From Bryobacterales bacterium KBS 96 (GTDB lineage: Bacteria > Acidobacteriota > Terriglobia > Bryobacterales > Bryobacteraceae), in assembly GCA_000381625.1 (NCBI GenBank), contig KB906767.1:1962629-2026628 (forward strand): a DNA stretch of 64,000 bases, read 5' to 3'. A program made the translations under genes and the position numbers. The notes beneath the pieces are model-generated. The model was given only the letters and a program-made list of their open reading frames with translations. It searched no databases and was not told the DNA's origin. This document shows, piece by piece, positions 53,887 to 63,670 of the stretch; the first letter of the stretch is position 1, and each line of letters starts with the position of its first letter.

Positions 53887-55240
53887 GCTACCGTTCGTGC
53901 TCCTAGTTCTTGCAATGAAAGTCTGCGCCCAGGAGAATACCGACAATTCAGCAACGATGAAGCAGATTCTGGAACGGTTGGATACTCTGGAGAAGGAAAA
54001 TAAGCAGCTCGTCCAGGACGTTCAATCGTTGCGTCAGGAACTCGCCGCCTCTCATTCTACTGCCCCTACGGCAGTTTCCGCCAACGGTCAGCCGAATCAG
54101 CCTTCTGTCGATGAGCGCCTTTCAGTTCAGGAGCGCCGAACGGCAGAGCAGGCGCAAACCAAAGTGGAAGCCGCGCACAAATTTCCGATACAGCTAAACG
54201 GAATGCTGTTGTTTAATGCGTTTGCTAACATCGGCAATAGCACCGCCGAATACTCAGACAACTATAGTCTACTCACTGGCCCCAACAGGGCCGGAGCAAC
54301 CGTTCAGCAAACTTTATTGGGTCTGAACTTCGAGGGCCCGCACCTGCCGGGGGACGGGCGTGTCAACGGGTTCTTAACAATGGACTTTTACGGCGGCAGC
54401 GCCGACCCGGCGTATACGCGACTCAGACTCCGCCGCGCGGGCATTTCGTTCGATTGGAAGAATAGAAGTTTCTCGATCGGGCAGGACAAACCGCTCATCT
54501 CGCCGTACGCGCCCGATTCTCTTGCCGAAGTTGGCGTTCCTCCTCTCGCCGGCGCGGGCAACCTATGGCTGTGGGTGCCGCAAGCGCGCTACGAAGAGAG
54601 GCTGCACATTGGGACTGACACAGGCTTCACCGGCCAACTCTCCCTAATGCAAACCGAGGAGAGCTACGCAACTATTCCAACTCCATTAGCAAACACGTTG
54701 GAAGAAGCGCGGCCGGCCGTCGAGGGACGTTTCGCATTTTGGCACAACTTCGACGATACAAGGAGATTTGAATTTGCTCCCGGATTTCATGTGAGCACAA
54801 CTCACGTTGGAGGAATGTCAGTCGGCTCGCACATCGGCTCGTTTGACTGGCTTGTCGTGCCGGCCTCCCACGTGCAATTCAGCGGAACTGTTTTTAAGGG
54901 GCAAAACGTAGCCAGTCTGGGAGCTCTGGGAAATGGTTTTGCGATTACGCCCGGCGGCGCCGTTCGGCCGGTGAAAAGCGCCGGAGGCTGGGCACAAGTT
55001 GCCTTTCCAATCACAAACCGCTTGACACTAAATATTTTCAGCGGACTGGAGAACGACAATAACTCCTTCCTTGCTGCCTCAAGTGTTGTACATAACTGGA
55101 CCTACGCTTCCAACGTCATGTACCATATCGGCCCGAACGTTGTAATCGGCATGGAGGCCTTGCAGATGCGCACGCGCTCCCTTCTCGGCATTAGAGGGAT
55201 TCAAAATCACTATGATCTGGCGCTCGGCTACCTCTTCTAA
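53876..55240 (+). CDS. Outer-membrane beta-barrel protein with coiled-coil N-terminus
   Basis: Exported (MRHRLPFVLLVLAMKVCA) protein of 454 residues. A coiled coil (~25-60, MKQILERLDTLEKENKQLVQDVQSLRQEL) precedes a barrel of alternating strands (PIQLNGMLLFNAFANIG; LRLRRAGISFDWKNRSFSIGQDKPLISP) that ends in an aromatic (LALGYLF). The layout recalls trimeric porins with an N-terminal coiled coil (OprP/DcaP-like), but I cannot name a substrate. Translationally coupled to the CheY-like gene. Confidence 0.78.
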   Translation: MRHRLPFVLLVLAMKVCAQENTDNSATMKQILERLDTLEKENKQLVQDVQSLRQELAASHSTAPTAVSANGQPNQPSVDERLSVQERRTAEQAQTKVEAAHKFPIQLNGMLLFNAFANIGNSTAEYSDNYSLLTGPNRAGATVQQTLLGLNFEGPHLPGDGRVNGFLTMDFYGGSADPAYTRLRLRRAGISFDWKNRSFSIGQDKPLISPYAPDSLAEVGVPPLAGAGNLWLWVPQARYEERLHIGTDTGFTGQLSLMQTEESYATIPTPLANTLEEARPAVEGRFAFWHNFDDTRRFEFAPGFHVSTTHVGGMSVGSHIGSFDWLVVPASHVQFSGTVFKGQNVASLGALGNGFAITPGGAVRPVKSAGGWAQVAFPITNRLTLNIFSGLENDNNSFLAASSVVHNWTYASNVMYHIGPNVVIGMEALQMRTRSLLGIRGIQNHYDLALGYLF

Positions 55241-55334
55241 ACAACTCGCTCGCAACGAACTGGGCGCGCGGCAAACGATTTCATGGATCGTTTGCCCACG
55301 CGGCATCGCGCCTGCCGCCTCATCCGCCTTCAAG

Positions 55335-56045
55335 ATGTTAGCCGTGCTTTTCACAATCGCGTCGTTTGGGCACGTTTACGCCGGAACGGTCGCTGGCTAC
55401 ACGCAGTTAATACGATCCCGCGACTCGGCTGTCCGGAAAAAGGCGGACTTATCGGGCGTCGTCGTATGGCTCACTTCAACCGAGAACCCGGCCCAGCGTA
55501 CCGCGGGCAAGCACGCCCAAATGCTCCAGAAGAACAAGAAGTTTTCTCCGCACATTCTCCCAATAGAAACTGGAACCAGCGTTGACTTTCCGAATCTCGA
55601 TCCGATTTTCCACAATGCGTTTTCAAATTATGATGGCCAGCTTTTTGACGTGGCGCTCTATCCTCCCGGATCGTCGAGAACGGTTCACTTCGATAGACCC
55701 GGCATCGTAAGGGTGTTTTGCAACATTCATCCTTCCATGTCGGCGATCATTGTCGTCGTGAATTCAAATCATTTCACGACAACAGATCGAAATGGACGAT
55801 ACGTCCTTTCTCATGTAACACCAGGCAAATATCAGCTCCATTTTTTTCACGAGCGCGCCACGGCGGAAACGCTTTTGAAGCTCACTCAAAATATTGTGGT
55901 TGACGATGACAACGAACCCGTGAAAGTGGCGACCGTGACGATTTCAGAAGCCGCTTATTTGCCGGTGGCTCACAAGAACAAGTATGGTCAAGACTATCCT
56001 GTTGATGGCGACAAAGTCGACGGATACCCTCTGCAAATAAAATGA
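55335..56045 (+). CDS. Exported cupredoxin-domain protein
   Basis: Small periplasmic blue-copper-like protein. The start at ATG 55335 (MLAVLFTIASFGHVYAG) gives a normal signal peptide; the frame is open from 55212, but that would overlap the barrel gene and bury the signal. Copper ligands are visible: His in PIFHNAFS, then Cys, His and Met in VRVFCNIHPSMSA. A C-terminal carboxypeptidase-regulatory-like beta domain follows (TTTDRNGRYVLSHVTPGKYQLHFFHERA). Its stop overlaps the kinase start by 4 nt, which suggests it feeds or senses a signal for the kinase (redox, copper or a small ligand; inferred). Confidence 0.82.
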   Translation: MLAVLFTIASFGHVYAGTVAGYTQLIRSRDSAVRKKADLSGVVVWLTSTENPAQRTAGKHAQMLQKNKKFSPHILPIETGTSVDFPNLDPIFHNAFSNYDGQLFDVALYPPGSSRTVHFDRPGIVRVFCNIHPSMSAIIVVVNSNHFTTTDRNGRYVLSHVTPGKYQLHFFHERATAETLLKLTQNIVVDDDNEPVKVATVTISEAAYLPVAHKNKYGQDYPVDGDKVDGYPLQIK

Positions 56046-57817
56046 AGGCATTTCCTTTTCACGGGAACTCCCTGCTATGGCGCATTCTCCTTTCCACCTC
56101 GCTAGCGGTGACCGCCGTCTTCGCGCTCACGGGTTGGATGGTGCAGAGATATGCGGCGACTGTCAGCAAACACAGCCTGGAAGAAGAAGTCCGAACCAGC
56201 TTGCAGGCATACGAATCGCTTTGGGGCGCTAAAGTCCACAATTTGACTTTGATCAGCCGAGTCATGAGTTCCATGTCCGACGTCAGGGCGGCTTTCATGA
56301 CCGGCGATCAGGCAACCATCCGAGACACAGCGGAACAATTGTGGTCACAAGTTTCCGACGAGGGCGCTAACTTTCTGGTACTGGATCCAGCTGGGAAAGT
56401 GATCACTTCCCTGGGCGGCCGTCCTGATTTCTCAGTGAACCCAGCTCTTATACAAGCGGCTCGCACTCACTTCCCCGAACAAGTCTCCGGGTATGCTACC
56501 CGCGGAACGCACCTCTATTACGTCGTTCTCACGCCGGTGTACGTGCAGGCGCAGAACGAACAGGGATTATTAAATATTCTTCTGGTCGCCCTGGACATCG
56601 ACAATACGCTGGCCTCTGAACTCAAGAACTCGACGCACGGCAGCGACTTCGTATTTGTGAGCTCCAATCAAGTGATCGCGGGCACGCTGCCTGGGGTAAC
56701 CGCGTCGGACCTGCGCTCAGGAATGAGCGTACAGGACCGCGTTCGGGCGGTCAAATTGCACGGTCATGACTATCTTCTTCTTGGCACAACGTTACACGAT
56801 ACCACGGGGCAATTTTTAGGCGAGCTCTTTGTGATCCGGTCGTTCGCTAAACCGCAAGCGACCCTAGCCGGACTGCGGCGAAACGTGGCCGTGTTTTGGA
56901 CGGCTGGCATTATCGTGGCGCTTCTTTTGACTTACGTTCTTTCCAGACGTGTGCTGAGACCCGTAAGAACTTTGGATCGCGCGGCCGACGAGGTCACCCG
57001 GCGTAATTATGATTATCGGGTGCCGGTCGAAACAGATGACGAACTCGGCCGGCTGGCTATCACGTTTAATCAGATGTGCGACTCGATTCAACACGCACGT
57101 GAGGATCTGATTCGACAGGAGCAGATTTCGACGATCAGCCGTCTGTCAAGCTCCATTGTCCACGATCTACGGAATCCTCTGGCGGCAATCTATGGCGGCG
57201 CCGAGATGCTGGTCGATGCGGAGCTTTCCTCGGAGCAACAGCGGAGACTGGCTGCGAACATATACAGCTCTTCCCGACGGATCCAGGAGTTGCTGCAGGA
57301 ATTGCTCGATGTTTCCAGAGCAAAAAAGAAGCCAGTGGAGGCATGCAAGCTGATTGACATTGTGGCCTCCGCGCGAGATGGACTCATACGGAGCGCCGAA
57401 CTGCAGTCAGTTTCCATCACATGCGAGATTCCGGAAGACGTCGAAGTTGTTGTGTCACGAGATCGTCTGGAACGCGTTTTCGTCAATTTGATCGGCAACG
57501 CGATTGACGCCATGCCGGAGGGCGGAAGCGTACAAGTCAGTGTCCGTTTCGAGCCCGGCAACTTGATCGTTCTCATCGAAGATTCCGGCTCGGGAATTTC
57601 AGATGAAGCGTGGCCGAACCTCTTCCGGCCGTTTGCGAGTTTTGGCAAAAAGAATGGACTGGGATTGGGGCTCGCGCTATCAAGGCAATCGCTCCTGGAC
57701 AGCGGGGGTGATCTTTGGGTGGAAAAGAAAGCGACACCTGGCGCTCGATTCGTGATGCGCCTGCCGGTAAGCGCCGGCGTGCCGGCAAATTTGCCCCCCG
57801 TTAATTCACTCCTATAG
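56042..57817 (+). CDS. Membrane sensor histidine kinase
   Basis: Inner-membrane kinase of 591 residues: TM1 (~15-35), a periplasmic Cache-like sensor (~40-280; FLVLDPAGKVITSLGG), TM2 (~285-305), HAMP (RRVLRPVRTLDRAADEVTRRNYDYRVPV), H-box with phospho-accepting His374 (SSIVHDLRNPLAA), N-box (VFVNLIGNAIDAMPEGG), G1 (EDSGSGI) and G2 (GLGLGLAL). Probably phosphorylates the two receivers encoded 2-3 kb upstream in the same unit. Overlaps the cupredoxin gene by 4 nt. Confidence 0.95.
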   Translation: MKAFPFHGNSLLWRILLSTSLAVTAVFALTGWMVQRYAATVSKHSLEEEVRTSLQAYESLWGAKVHNLTLISRVMSSMSDVRAAFMTGDQATIRDTAEQLWSQVSDEGANFLVLDPAGKVITSLGGRPDFSVNPALIQAARTHFPEQVSGYATRGTHLYYVVLTPVYVQAQNEQGLLNILLVALDIDNTLASELKNSTHGSDFVFVSSNQVIAGTLPGVTASDLRSGMSVQDRVRAVKLHGHDYLLLGTTLHDTTGQFLGELFVIRSFAKPQATLAGLRRNVAVFWTAGIIVALLLTYVLSRRVLRPVRTLDRAADEVTRRNYDYRVPVETDDELGRLAITFNQMCDSIQHAREDLIRQEQISTISRLSSSIVHDLRNPLAAIYGGAEMLVDAELSSEQQRRLAANIYSSSRRIQELLQELLDVSRAKKKPVEACKLIDIVASARDGLIRSAELQSVSITCEIPEDVEVVVSRDRLERVFVNLIGNAIDAMPEGGSVQVSVRFEPGNLIVLIEDSGSGISDEAWPNLFRPFASFGKKNGLGLGLALSRQSLLDSGGDLWVEKKATPGARFVMRLPVSAGVPANLPPVNSLL

Positions 57818-57859
57818 CCCAAAAGCCATTCTGGATCGAGGTGATCGAGGAATCCTCCT

Positions 57860-58792
57860 TTACCTTCGATCGCTGTGACTCGTAACATACCACCGGGCCT
57901 TATAGGCGTGCTCCGATAAAACGACTTCCGATGCGGGTCTCAACAATTGCAGCTTGTATGTCCACCAGACACCGCGTTCGGATTTCGTATACACGATTTG
58001 ACCATCTTTCGGATTGATCGATAGGCTTTTTACATTTGAAATTCCACTGAATACTTCGAATGGCGAAAAGCTTGCGTCTTCCGGATGAAAGATGAATACC
58101 TGAGCGCTGGTAGTCAGGAACAGAACGGAATTATCATGAGCCAGAACGAGGTCATGCCCGCCGCGAATCGGAAGCGAAAAGCTACGCTTAAGCGTCATCG
58201 TGAAGGCCGTGATTCCAGTTTGGGAAATCGCAATTTCCGCAAGCTCGCGGTCACCGAGAGCCCAAAGAACGTTACGATCCGGATCCCATTCCACTCCGTG
58301 CGCTCCGGTGAGTGGGAAAGACGCGAGGACACGCTCGGAGATTTTCCTGTCGAATAATAGAAGCCGGTCTCCCGAGCCGCCATGCGAGAACGAGGCGGCG
58401 GCGACAATTAAGCCATCGGGCAGCAACGCGGCCGAATGGGCGTTGCGGACCGCCGCATAGAAGAGGGTATTTCCTGTCCCATGCTCCACCAGCGCAAGGC
58501 CGTTACCCGACGACGTGATCAGGATCTCCTTTCCGTCGTCGACCGGCTTGCACTCATCTGTCCCTGCAAAATCTGACATCAACCTGAGCGGCAACCCCGC
58601 GCTGCGCTCGGGACGCCAGACCCATTGTGTTTTGAATACATCCCCGCCGTGATGCCGTTCTATTGCTCCTTCCAGGACCTGTGCGCTACCGCAAATCAAG
58701 AGGTGAGATGTCCGCGCAGCCGATCGAAGATCGCCGGCGCAACACATAGCGAGGGTGATCGCCAACAATAGTTCATTATTCCTCCGTGGCAT
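57860..58792 (-). CDS. Secreted beta-propeller protein (DUF6528-like)
   Basis: Exported (signal peptide ending ~DLRSA) YncE-like propeller of 310 residues. Recognisable blades: KEILITSSGNGLALVEHGTGNTLFYAAVRNAHSAALLPDGLIVAAASFSHGGSGDRLLLFD and GAHGVEWDPDRNVLWALGDREL. Resembles DUF6528 proteins; no activity known. Convergent with the kinase gene; may be unrelated to its neighbours. Confidence 0.75.
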   Translation of the reverse strand: MPRRNNELLLAITLAMCCAGDLRSAARTSHLLICGSAQVLEGAIERHHGGDVFKTQWVWRPERSAGLPLRLMSDFAGTDECKPVDDGKEILITSSGNGLALVEHGTGNTLFYAAVRNAHSAALLPDGLIVAAASFSHGGSGDRLLLFDRKISERVLASFPLTGAHGVEWDPDRNVLWALGDRELAEIAISQTGITAFTMTLKRSFSLPIRGGHDLVLAHDNSVLFLTTSAQVFIFHPEDASFSPFEVFSGISNVKSLSINPKDGQIVYTKSERGVWWTYKLQLLRPASEVVLSEHAYKARWYVTSHSDRR

Positions 58793-58835
58793 GAAACGTC
58801 TTCTGGATGAGTATAGATCTGTTTTTCATGTCGCT

Positions 58836-58857
58836 TTGCGACAACCTTGTGAAGAAT
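58836..58857 (+). promoter_or_regulatory. Weak 11-bp direct repeats upstream of cytochrome fusion gene
   Basis: TTGCGACAACC (58836) and TTGTGAAGAAT (58847) show 11-bp phasing like the regulator sites at 42887 and 52731, with poorer match. Lies ~150 bp upstream of 59003. Otherwise the 210-bp gap shows nothing. Confidence 0.25.
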
Positions 58858-59002
58858 TGTCCGGATTTTCTTCTGGCGGAGCTATGTAGTCTCGGACGCA
58901 ACTCCATATAGCTGGCTTTACGAAAGTTTCACAACGTAATAACGACCCTTACCGGATCGCGATTCTAGACTATTTCCAGAAGGCCTCAACAAGTGCATCT
59001 GT

Positions 59003-60409
59003 ATGAGTCAAATGAATCTTTATAAACTTTGCACAATCTCGTTACTGTTCGCGGCGGCAGGAAGTTCTGCAACGGCCCAAACTCCCGCTAATACGGGATC
59101 TGAACGCCCCGCTCAGGCAGACAACTCATCCTCCGATCTCGCGAAACTTTTAGGGATAACGTTTCCGGCCAACTCACAATCTACCGTCGTGCTGGCTAGA
59201 GACGGAAAGCAATACCTGATCGACGTTGCCGCAAGGACCATAAAGGAAACTCACGGCCAATTCTCGGGAATCCCACGGCCAGTATCCGGCCAAGGAGGAC
59301 AAGCGGCGGAGTTGTTCGCCAAAAACTGTGCGACTTGCCACGGACCCGGCGGCAAAGGCATCAAGTCCATAGGGACGCCTGATTTCACGGACCCTGCCTT
59401 CCAGAAGAGCGTGAGCGCAAGCGCAATGCAAACGGCTATTCAAAAAGGCAAGGGCGGAATCATGCCGGCTTGGTCCGGCAAACTCACAGACACACAAATT
59501 TCAAGCCTGGTCACATATATTCGTTCATTTGCTCCCGGTTCGGAAAACCAGCCCAACGGCCCCTCCACAAGCAGTACCGCCACAGGCTCATCCGAACAAG
59601 CGAAGTCGAAACCAAACATCTATGAACCAGGGGATGATGTCGTCGTCAGCTTGCCCACCGGCAGGCCTACGGACCGTCATGGCGTTTACGTGAACTTTGC
59701 TCATCGATTCCCTTATGATCCGGCCTTCACCGGAATGGAACGAGGCGCGCAGTTGTTTGGGCTGGACGGTGTTGCTATTCCCTCTTTCGGCTTCCGATAC
59801 GGTGTGACAGACGATCTGTCCGTAAGCATCTTCCGAGCCCCTTCGCTGATCAATCGTCCCATTCAGTTGATGGCTGGGTACAACATCCTGGAAGAGCGCA
59901 AAGGCAATCCCTTGAACCTGATGGTTCGCGTATCGATCGAAGGGCAGGACAACTTCCGCAAGAATTATACAGAGAACATAGAGGGCGTCATTTCGCGTAG
60001 CATCACGTCGCGAGCGCAGTTCTATCTCGTGCCGACTGTATCTTTCAACGACCGGCGTCTGGAACAGCCCGCGGGCTATCTGTCTAGTCAGATCCCAGCG
60101 GTTCCCGGAGTAAACGCCTTTTCTTTGGGAACTGGCCTGGCAATTGATATCCGGCCATCGGTCGCTCTGCTGGCGGAGGTTATTCCCACGCTGGTGAATG
60201 CTAGGGAACTTGGCATCCATCGACCAGTCTTCTCCTTCGGAATTCAGAAGAAGATTTGGCGTCACGCGTTCACTCTGGCGTTGACAACTAGCCCGGGGAC
60301 TACCGTCTCACAACGCGCCGGCACACGTGCGCAGTTTTTGAACGATCCAAGCGCGGACACCTTGGGAGGTTTGGTCCTTGGCTTCGATCTGACACGGCAG
60401 ATCAAATAG
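59003..60409 (+). CDS. Cytochrome c / outer-membrane barrel fusion protein
   Basis: Exported (signal peptide MNLYKLCTISLLFAAAGSSATA) 468-residue protein. Residues ~95-180 form a class I cytochrome c (heme motif C109-A-T-C112-H113; likely axial Met in GGIMPAWSG). A Ser/Gly/Pro linker follows (~180-205), then a DUF5777-like beta-barrel region (~210-468; GRPTDRHGVYVNFAHRFPYDPAFT; LFGLDGVAIPSFGFRYGVTDDLSVSIFRAPSLI) ending in VLGFDLTRQIK. The two parts are usually separate proteins in electron-transfer clusters. It may place a heme at the outer membrane. The start may be Met1 or Met4. No oxidase lies nearby. Confidence 0.82.
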   Translation: MSQMNLYKLCTISLLFAAAGSSATAQTPANTGSERPAQADNSSSDLAKLLGITFPANSQSTVVLARDGKQYLIDVAARTIKETHGQFSGIPRPVSGQGGQAAELFAKNCATCHGPGGKGIKSIGTPDFTDPAFQKSVSASAMQTAIQKGKGGIMPAWSGKLTDTQISSLVTYIRSFAPGSENQPNGPSTSSTATGSSEQAKSKPNIYEPGDDVVVSLPTGRPTDRHGVYVNFAHRFPYDPAFTGMERGAQLFGLDGVAIPSFGFRYGVTDDLSVSIFRAPSLINRPIQLMAGYNILEERKGNPLNLMVRVSIEGQDNFRKNYTENIEGVISRSITSRAQFYLVPTVSFNDRRLEQPAGYLSSQIPAVPGVNAFSLGTGLAIDIRPSVALLAEVIPTLVNARELGIHRPVFSFGIQKKIWRHAFTLALTTSPGTTVSQRAGTRAQFLNDPSADTLGGLVLGFDLTRQIK

Positions 60410-60648
60410 CGTGACAGGACGCTCAGGGGCAATCCGGAACACCAATGCGAAAAGCGAGAGACATCAGTGAGGGCCGCGCTCCGCGCGCCATAGTCATCAA
60501 TGAACGATTCGTTTCGTTTACGTATTATTTACAGCTTTCCAACACCTCAGTTTCCAATCGGTTCCCATACTGGACATGTGTTGAGCGAGTCCTTTCTCCC
60601 GAATCAACGCGAAGGGCAATAGCAGCCTGAAGACAGGCAGACGTACTC

Positions 60649-62148
60649 ATGAAGAAGAAGGTCCTTTTTTTCTTTCCCGCCTTTTCGAGTCAGGAAGCAA
60701 CAGCACCCTTGGCGATTCTGGCTTTAGCTACGCCTCTCGAACGCGCCGGCTATGAAGTTCGAATTATCGATTCCACCATCACGCCCAACTTCCAGCAGCA
60801 AGTAATATCGGAACTCGAAGATTCACTTTGCCTGGCAATTTCGCTTGTCACCGGGCCTATGATACGCGAGACCGCGCAAATCGCGAAGGCCGCGAAGGCG
60901 GTCTATCCGGATAAACCTGTAATTCTCGGCGGCTGGCATCCATCGCTCCTCCCCGACCAGACCTTAGCGTGTCCCGACGTCGACGCGATTGTCGTCGGCC
61001 AAGGCGAGGAAGCTCTGGTGGATATGGTGCGGCATATCGAAGCAGGCGAATCGTTTAAGGGCATACCCGGCGTTGCCTACAAGGAAGATGGAAAGCTTGT
61101 TTTCAATACACCGCGCGCGCTTAGGCCCATCCGGGAATTGCCGCCAAAGGCATATCACTTGGCGGACTTTGACGCTTACGAGCGTGTTTGCGGACGGCGA
61201 TGGGCAATGTATACATCAAGCCTTGCATGCCCCTTCAACTGTGCGTACTGCACGAATGAAGGCCTGTACGGACGCAAATGGAATGCTTTAGAAGCCGATC
61301 AGGTCGTCGACGAAGTTACCGATCTGGTATCGCGTTATGGACTTCAATTGCTGTGGGTAGTGGATGACAATTTTCTCGTCGATCGTAATCGCGCGGTCGA
61401 CATCGCCGAAGGCTTAGTGCGCCGCGGCGTCAAGTTCGATTGGAGTATTCAGGCTTCAACGAATTTGGTTACCCGGTTCACCGTGGAGGAATTGAAGCTG
61501 CTTCGCCGCGCTGGTTTATCCCAGGTTTCGCAAGGGGCGGATTCCGGTTCAAAAAAAATCCTTCACCTCATGAACAAAGACTTTCAGAAGCTGGAGACGA
61601 TTTACCTGGCGGCCGACATGTTGAGCCAGGCCGGAATTCGCCCTTCTTTCAACATGATCTTTGGTTTTCCCGGAGAGACGGAGGTGGAACGCCGCGAATC
61701 CATTAGTCTCATCATGAACATCTGCCGGCGCTATCCGCAAGCCGAATTCTGGACCAACATTTTCACTCCATATCCGGGCTCCCCTATTATGAAAAAGGCG
61801 TTTGAGCTCGGCATCCAGGTGCCCAAGACCTTTGAAGGTTGGGCCGACTTCTTTCCGCGCTACACCGTTCTTCCGTGGCTGAACGGCGCGCAGCACGAGC
61901 GCGTACAGCGCATGCGAGAGTACTTGCGCGTGGCCTTCAATCGCGTTCCGATCGGAGTCCAGAAGAAGCACCCGGTAACCCGTCTGGTGCACCGCACGAT
62001 CAGTTTGCCGGCGCGCTGGCGGCTGGAGCATGGCGTCTACGGAGCGCCAGTCGAACTCTGGCTTAAGAACAAAGCCAACAAGGCATTCCCACCGCCCAAA
62101 CCCAAGATCGATGCCCAACGGCTCTCAAGTGAGGTGGTGTCGTGTTAG
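60649..62148 (+). CDS. B12-binding-domain radical SAM protein
   Basis: Two-domain radical SAM enzyme (499 residues): an N-terminal B12-binding-like Rossmann region (~1-150; KVLFFFPAFSSQEATAPLAILALATPLERAGYEVRIIDSTI; PVILGGWHPSLLPDQTL) without the DxHxxG cobalt-binding motif, then a radical SAM barrel with C194-x3-C198-x2-C201 (CPFNCAYC) for the 4Fe-4S cluster. FNMIFGFPGETEVERRES is the typical late-barrel block. Probably modifies a lipid or small molecule; the lack of the cobalamin His motif leaves B12 dependence open. Overlaps the next, paralogous gene by 7 nt. Confidence 0.9.
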   Translation: MKKKVLFFFPAFSSQEATAPLAILALATPLERAGYEVRIIDSTITPNFQQQVISELEDSLCLAISLVTGPMIRETAQIAKAAKAVYPDKPVILGGWHPSLLPDQTLACPDVDAIVVGQGEEALVDMVRHIEAGESFKGIPGVAYKEDGKLVFNTPRALRPIRELPPKAYHLADFDAYERVCGRRWAMYTSSLACPFNCAYCTNEGLYGRKWNALEADQVVDEVTDLVSRYGLQLLWVVDDNFLVDRNRAVDIAEGLVRRGVKFDWSIQASTNLVTRFTVEELKLLRRAGLSQVSQGADSGSKKILHLMNKDFQKLETIYLAADMLSQAGIRPSFNMIFGFPGETEVERRESISLIMNICRRYPQAEFWTNIFTPYPGSPIMKKAFELGIQVPKTFEGWADFFPRYTVLPWLNGAQHERVQRMREYLRVAFNRVPIGVQKKHPVTRLVHRTISLPARWRLEHGVYGAPVELWLKNKANKAFPPPKPKIDAQRLSSEVVSC

Positions 62149-63653
62149 ATCGGCCAAGCCGGAAGGTCTTGCTCTTTGCCCCTCCATACCAAGGAAAAGT
62201 CTTTGGCCCCCCGCTTGGTTTGCTGAGTCTCGCGGCGTCTATTCGAGAAGAAGGCTTTACGCCTGTAATCGTGGACGGCACAACCACTCCGAACTTCCTG
62301 GACGTTATCTCAAAAGAGGTAGCAGACGCCTTCGCTTTCGGCATTTCCCTTCTGACCGGCCCGATGATTCGCGATGCTGTCGCCGCCAGTCACGTCGTGC
62401 GAAAGGTCCGGCCTGAGTTGCCGATCATATATGGCGGATGGCATCCTACGCTGCTCAGCGCACAAACGCTGCACGAAGGCTTCGTGGACATCGTGGTACG
62501 CCATCAGGGAGAGAAGACCCTAACCGAGATTCTCAAACGGCAATCTGCCGGCGCTCCTCTCGATTTGGTTGCTGGTTGCTGGTTCAAACGCGGCGGCAAA
62601 ATTGTCGCGAACGGCGACCGTCCCTCATCTCCTCTGAGTAGTCTGCCTTCGCCGGCTTACGACTTGGTCGATTTCGAATCGTACGCGCGGGCTACCGGGA
62701 GCCGAAAGCTTCCGTACGCCACCAGCATCGGTTGCCCCTATGCGTGCAATTACTGCACCGATATGGTTTTCTACAACCGGCGATTCAATCCTCAGACCGT
62801 GTCGGGCGTCGTTAGCGAGATTGTTCACCTTGTGAAGACATATGCGCTCGATGAGATCGCCCTTGTCGATTCCAATTTCCTTGTCGACACGCGGCGCGCG
62901 ACAGCACTGGCGCGTGGCTTCATCGAAAGCGGAATACACTTTCACTGGACATTTCAGGCATCCACCGATCTTCTGTGCCGGCTCAGCGATGAGGACGTCG
63001 CGCTGCTCGCCGAAAGCGGCGTCAACCATATCGGCTTTGGCACGGAATCCGCCTCTCCCGAGATCCTACGCAAGATGCGCAAAGCTCATCAAAAGATCGA
63101 AGACATGTTCGAGGCGGCTCGGAAGTGCAGAGATGCCGGCATCCGTGTCACGTACAACCTGATATTCGGTTATCCCGGCGAAGAAGATTGCCACCGCCGG
63201 GAAACTCTGCGCGTTATGGGCCAGATCGCCTCAGAATTTGAAAATGTAACGTTTTCTCCGAACCTGTTTACGCCCTATCCTGGAATTCCGATCTGGCCGG
63301 AACTGCGCGAAGCCGGCTTACGCGAGCCGCAATCGCTCGAAGAATGGGCGTCAGTTGGTCTGGGTCAAGCCGAGTTGCCCTGGCTGAACGAAAGAGCAAG
63401 TTCCGAGCTCGCGCGCGGCATGTCGTATTTCATGCTAGCGAATCGATTATCCAAGGTCATCGGCAGATCGCACTCGATCGCCGGCCGCAAAGGAATGCGG
63501 CTTTTACAAAAGCCTCTGCACTGGCGTTTGAAGCATCACGTATTCGCCTTGCCGCTGGAACTCTGGGTTTCGATGGCGCAGCATTGGCTGGTGGTTCGCC
63601 GCTCGCTACTGACGGGAGAGCCTTTAGGGCGGCAGATGAAAGAGGCTCGGTGA
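62142..63653 (+). CDS. B12-binding-domain radical SAM protein, paralog
   Basis: Paralog of the preceding gene (503 residues): FGISLLTGPMIRDAVAASHVVRKVRPELPIIYGGWHPTLLSAQTL aligns with its neighbour's AISLVTGPMIRETAQIAKAAKAVYPDKPVILGGWHPSLLPDQTL. Cluster cysteines C198, C202, C205 (CPYACNYC); YNLIFGYPGEEDCHRRETL. GTG start 7 nt inside the previous gene, so translation is coupled. Two adjacent paralogs suggest successive or alternative modifications of one product. Confidence 0.9.
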   Translation: MLDRPSRKVLLFAPPYQGKVFGPPLGLLSLAASIREEGFTPVIVDGTTTPNFLDVISKEVADAFAFGISLLTGPMIRDAVAASHVVRKVRPELPIIYGGWHPTLLSAQTLHEGFVDIVVRHQGEKTLTEILKRQSAGAPLDLVAGCWFKRGGKIVANGDRPSSPLSSLPSPAYDLVDFESYARATGSRKLPYATSIGCPYACNYCTDMVFYNRRFNPQTVSGVVSEIVHLVKTYALDEIALVDSNFLVDTRRATALARGFIESGIHFHWTFQASTDLLCRLSDEDVALLAESGVNHIGFGTESASPEILRKMRKAHQKIEDMFEAARKCRDAGIRVTYNLIFGYPGEEDCHRRETLRVMGQIASEFENVTFSPNLFTPYPGIPIWPELREAGLREPQSLEEWASVGLGQAELPWLNERASSELARGMSYFMLANRLSKVIGRSHSIAGRKGMRLLQKPLHWRLKHHVFALPLELWVSMAQHWLVVRRSLLTGEPLGRQMKEAR

Positions 63654-63670
63654 TTCGTCTCGGGAGACAT

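Noticed and set aside
59588-60265. 225-codon minus-strand open frame
   Set aside because: Antisense within the cytochrome/barrel fusion gene; no family resemblance.
60445-60630. 61-codon plus-strand frame in the gap before the radical SAM genes
   Set aside because: No Shine-Dalgarno, no recognisable pattern; the 239-bp gap (60410-60648) shows neither a clear gene nor a convincing promoter or terminator.
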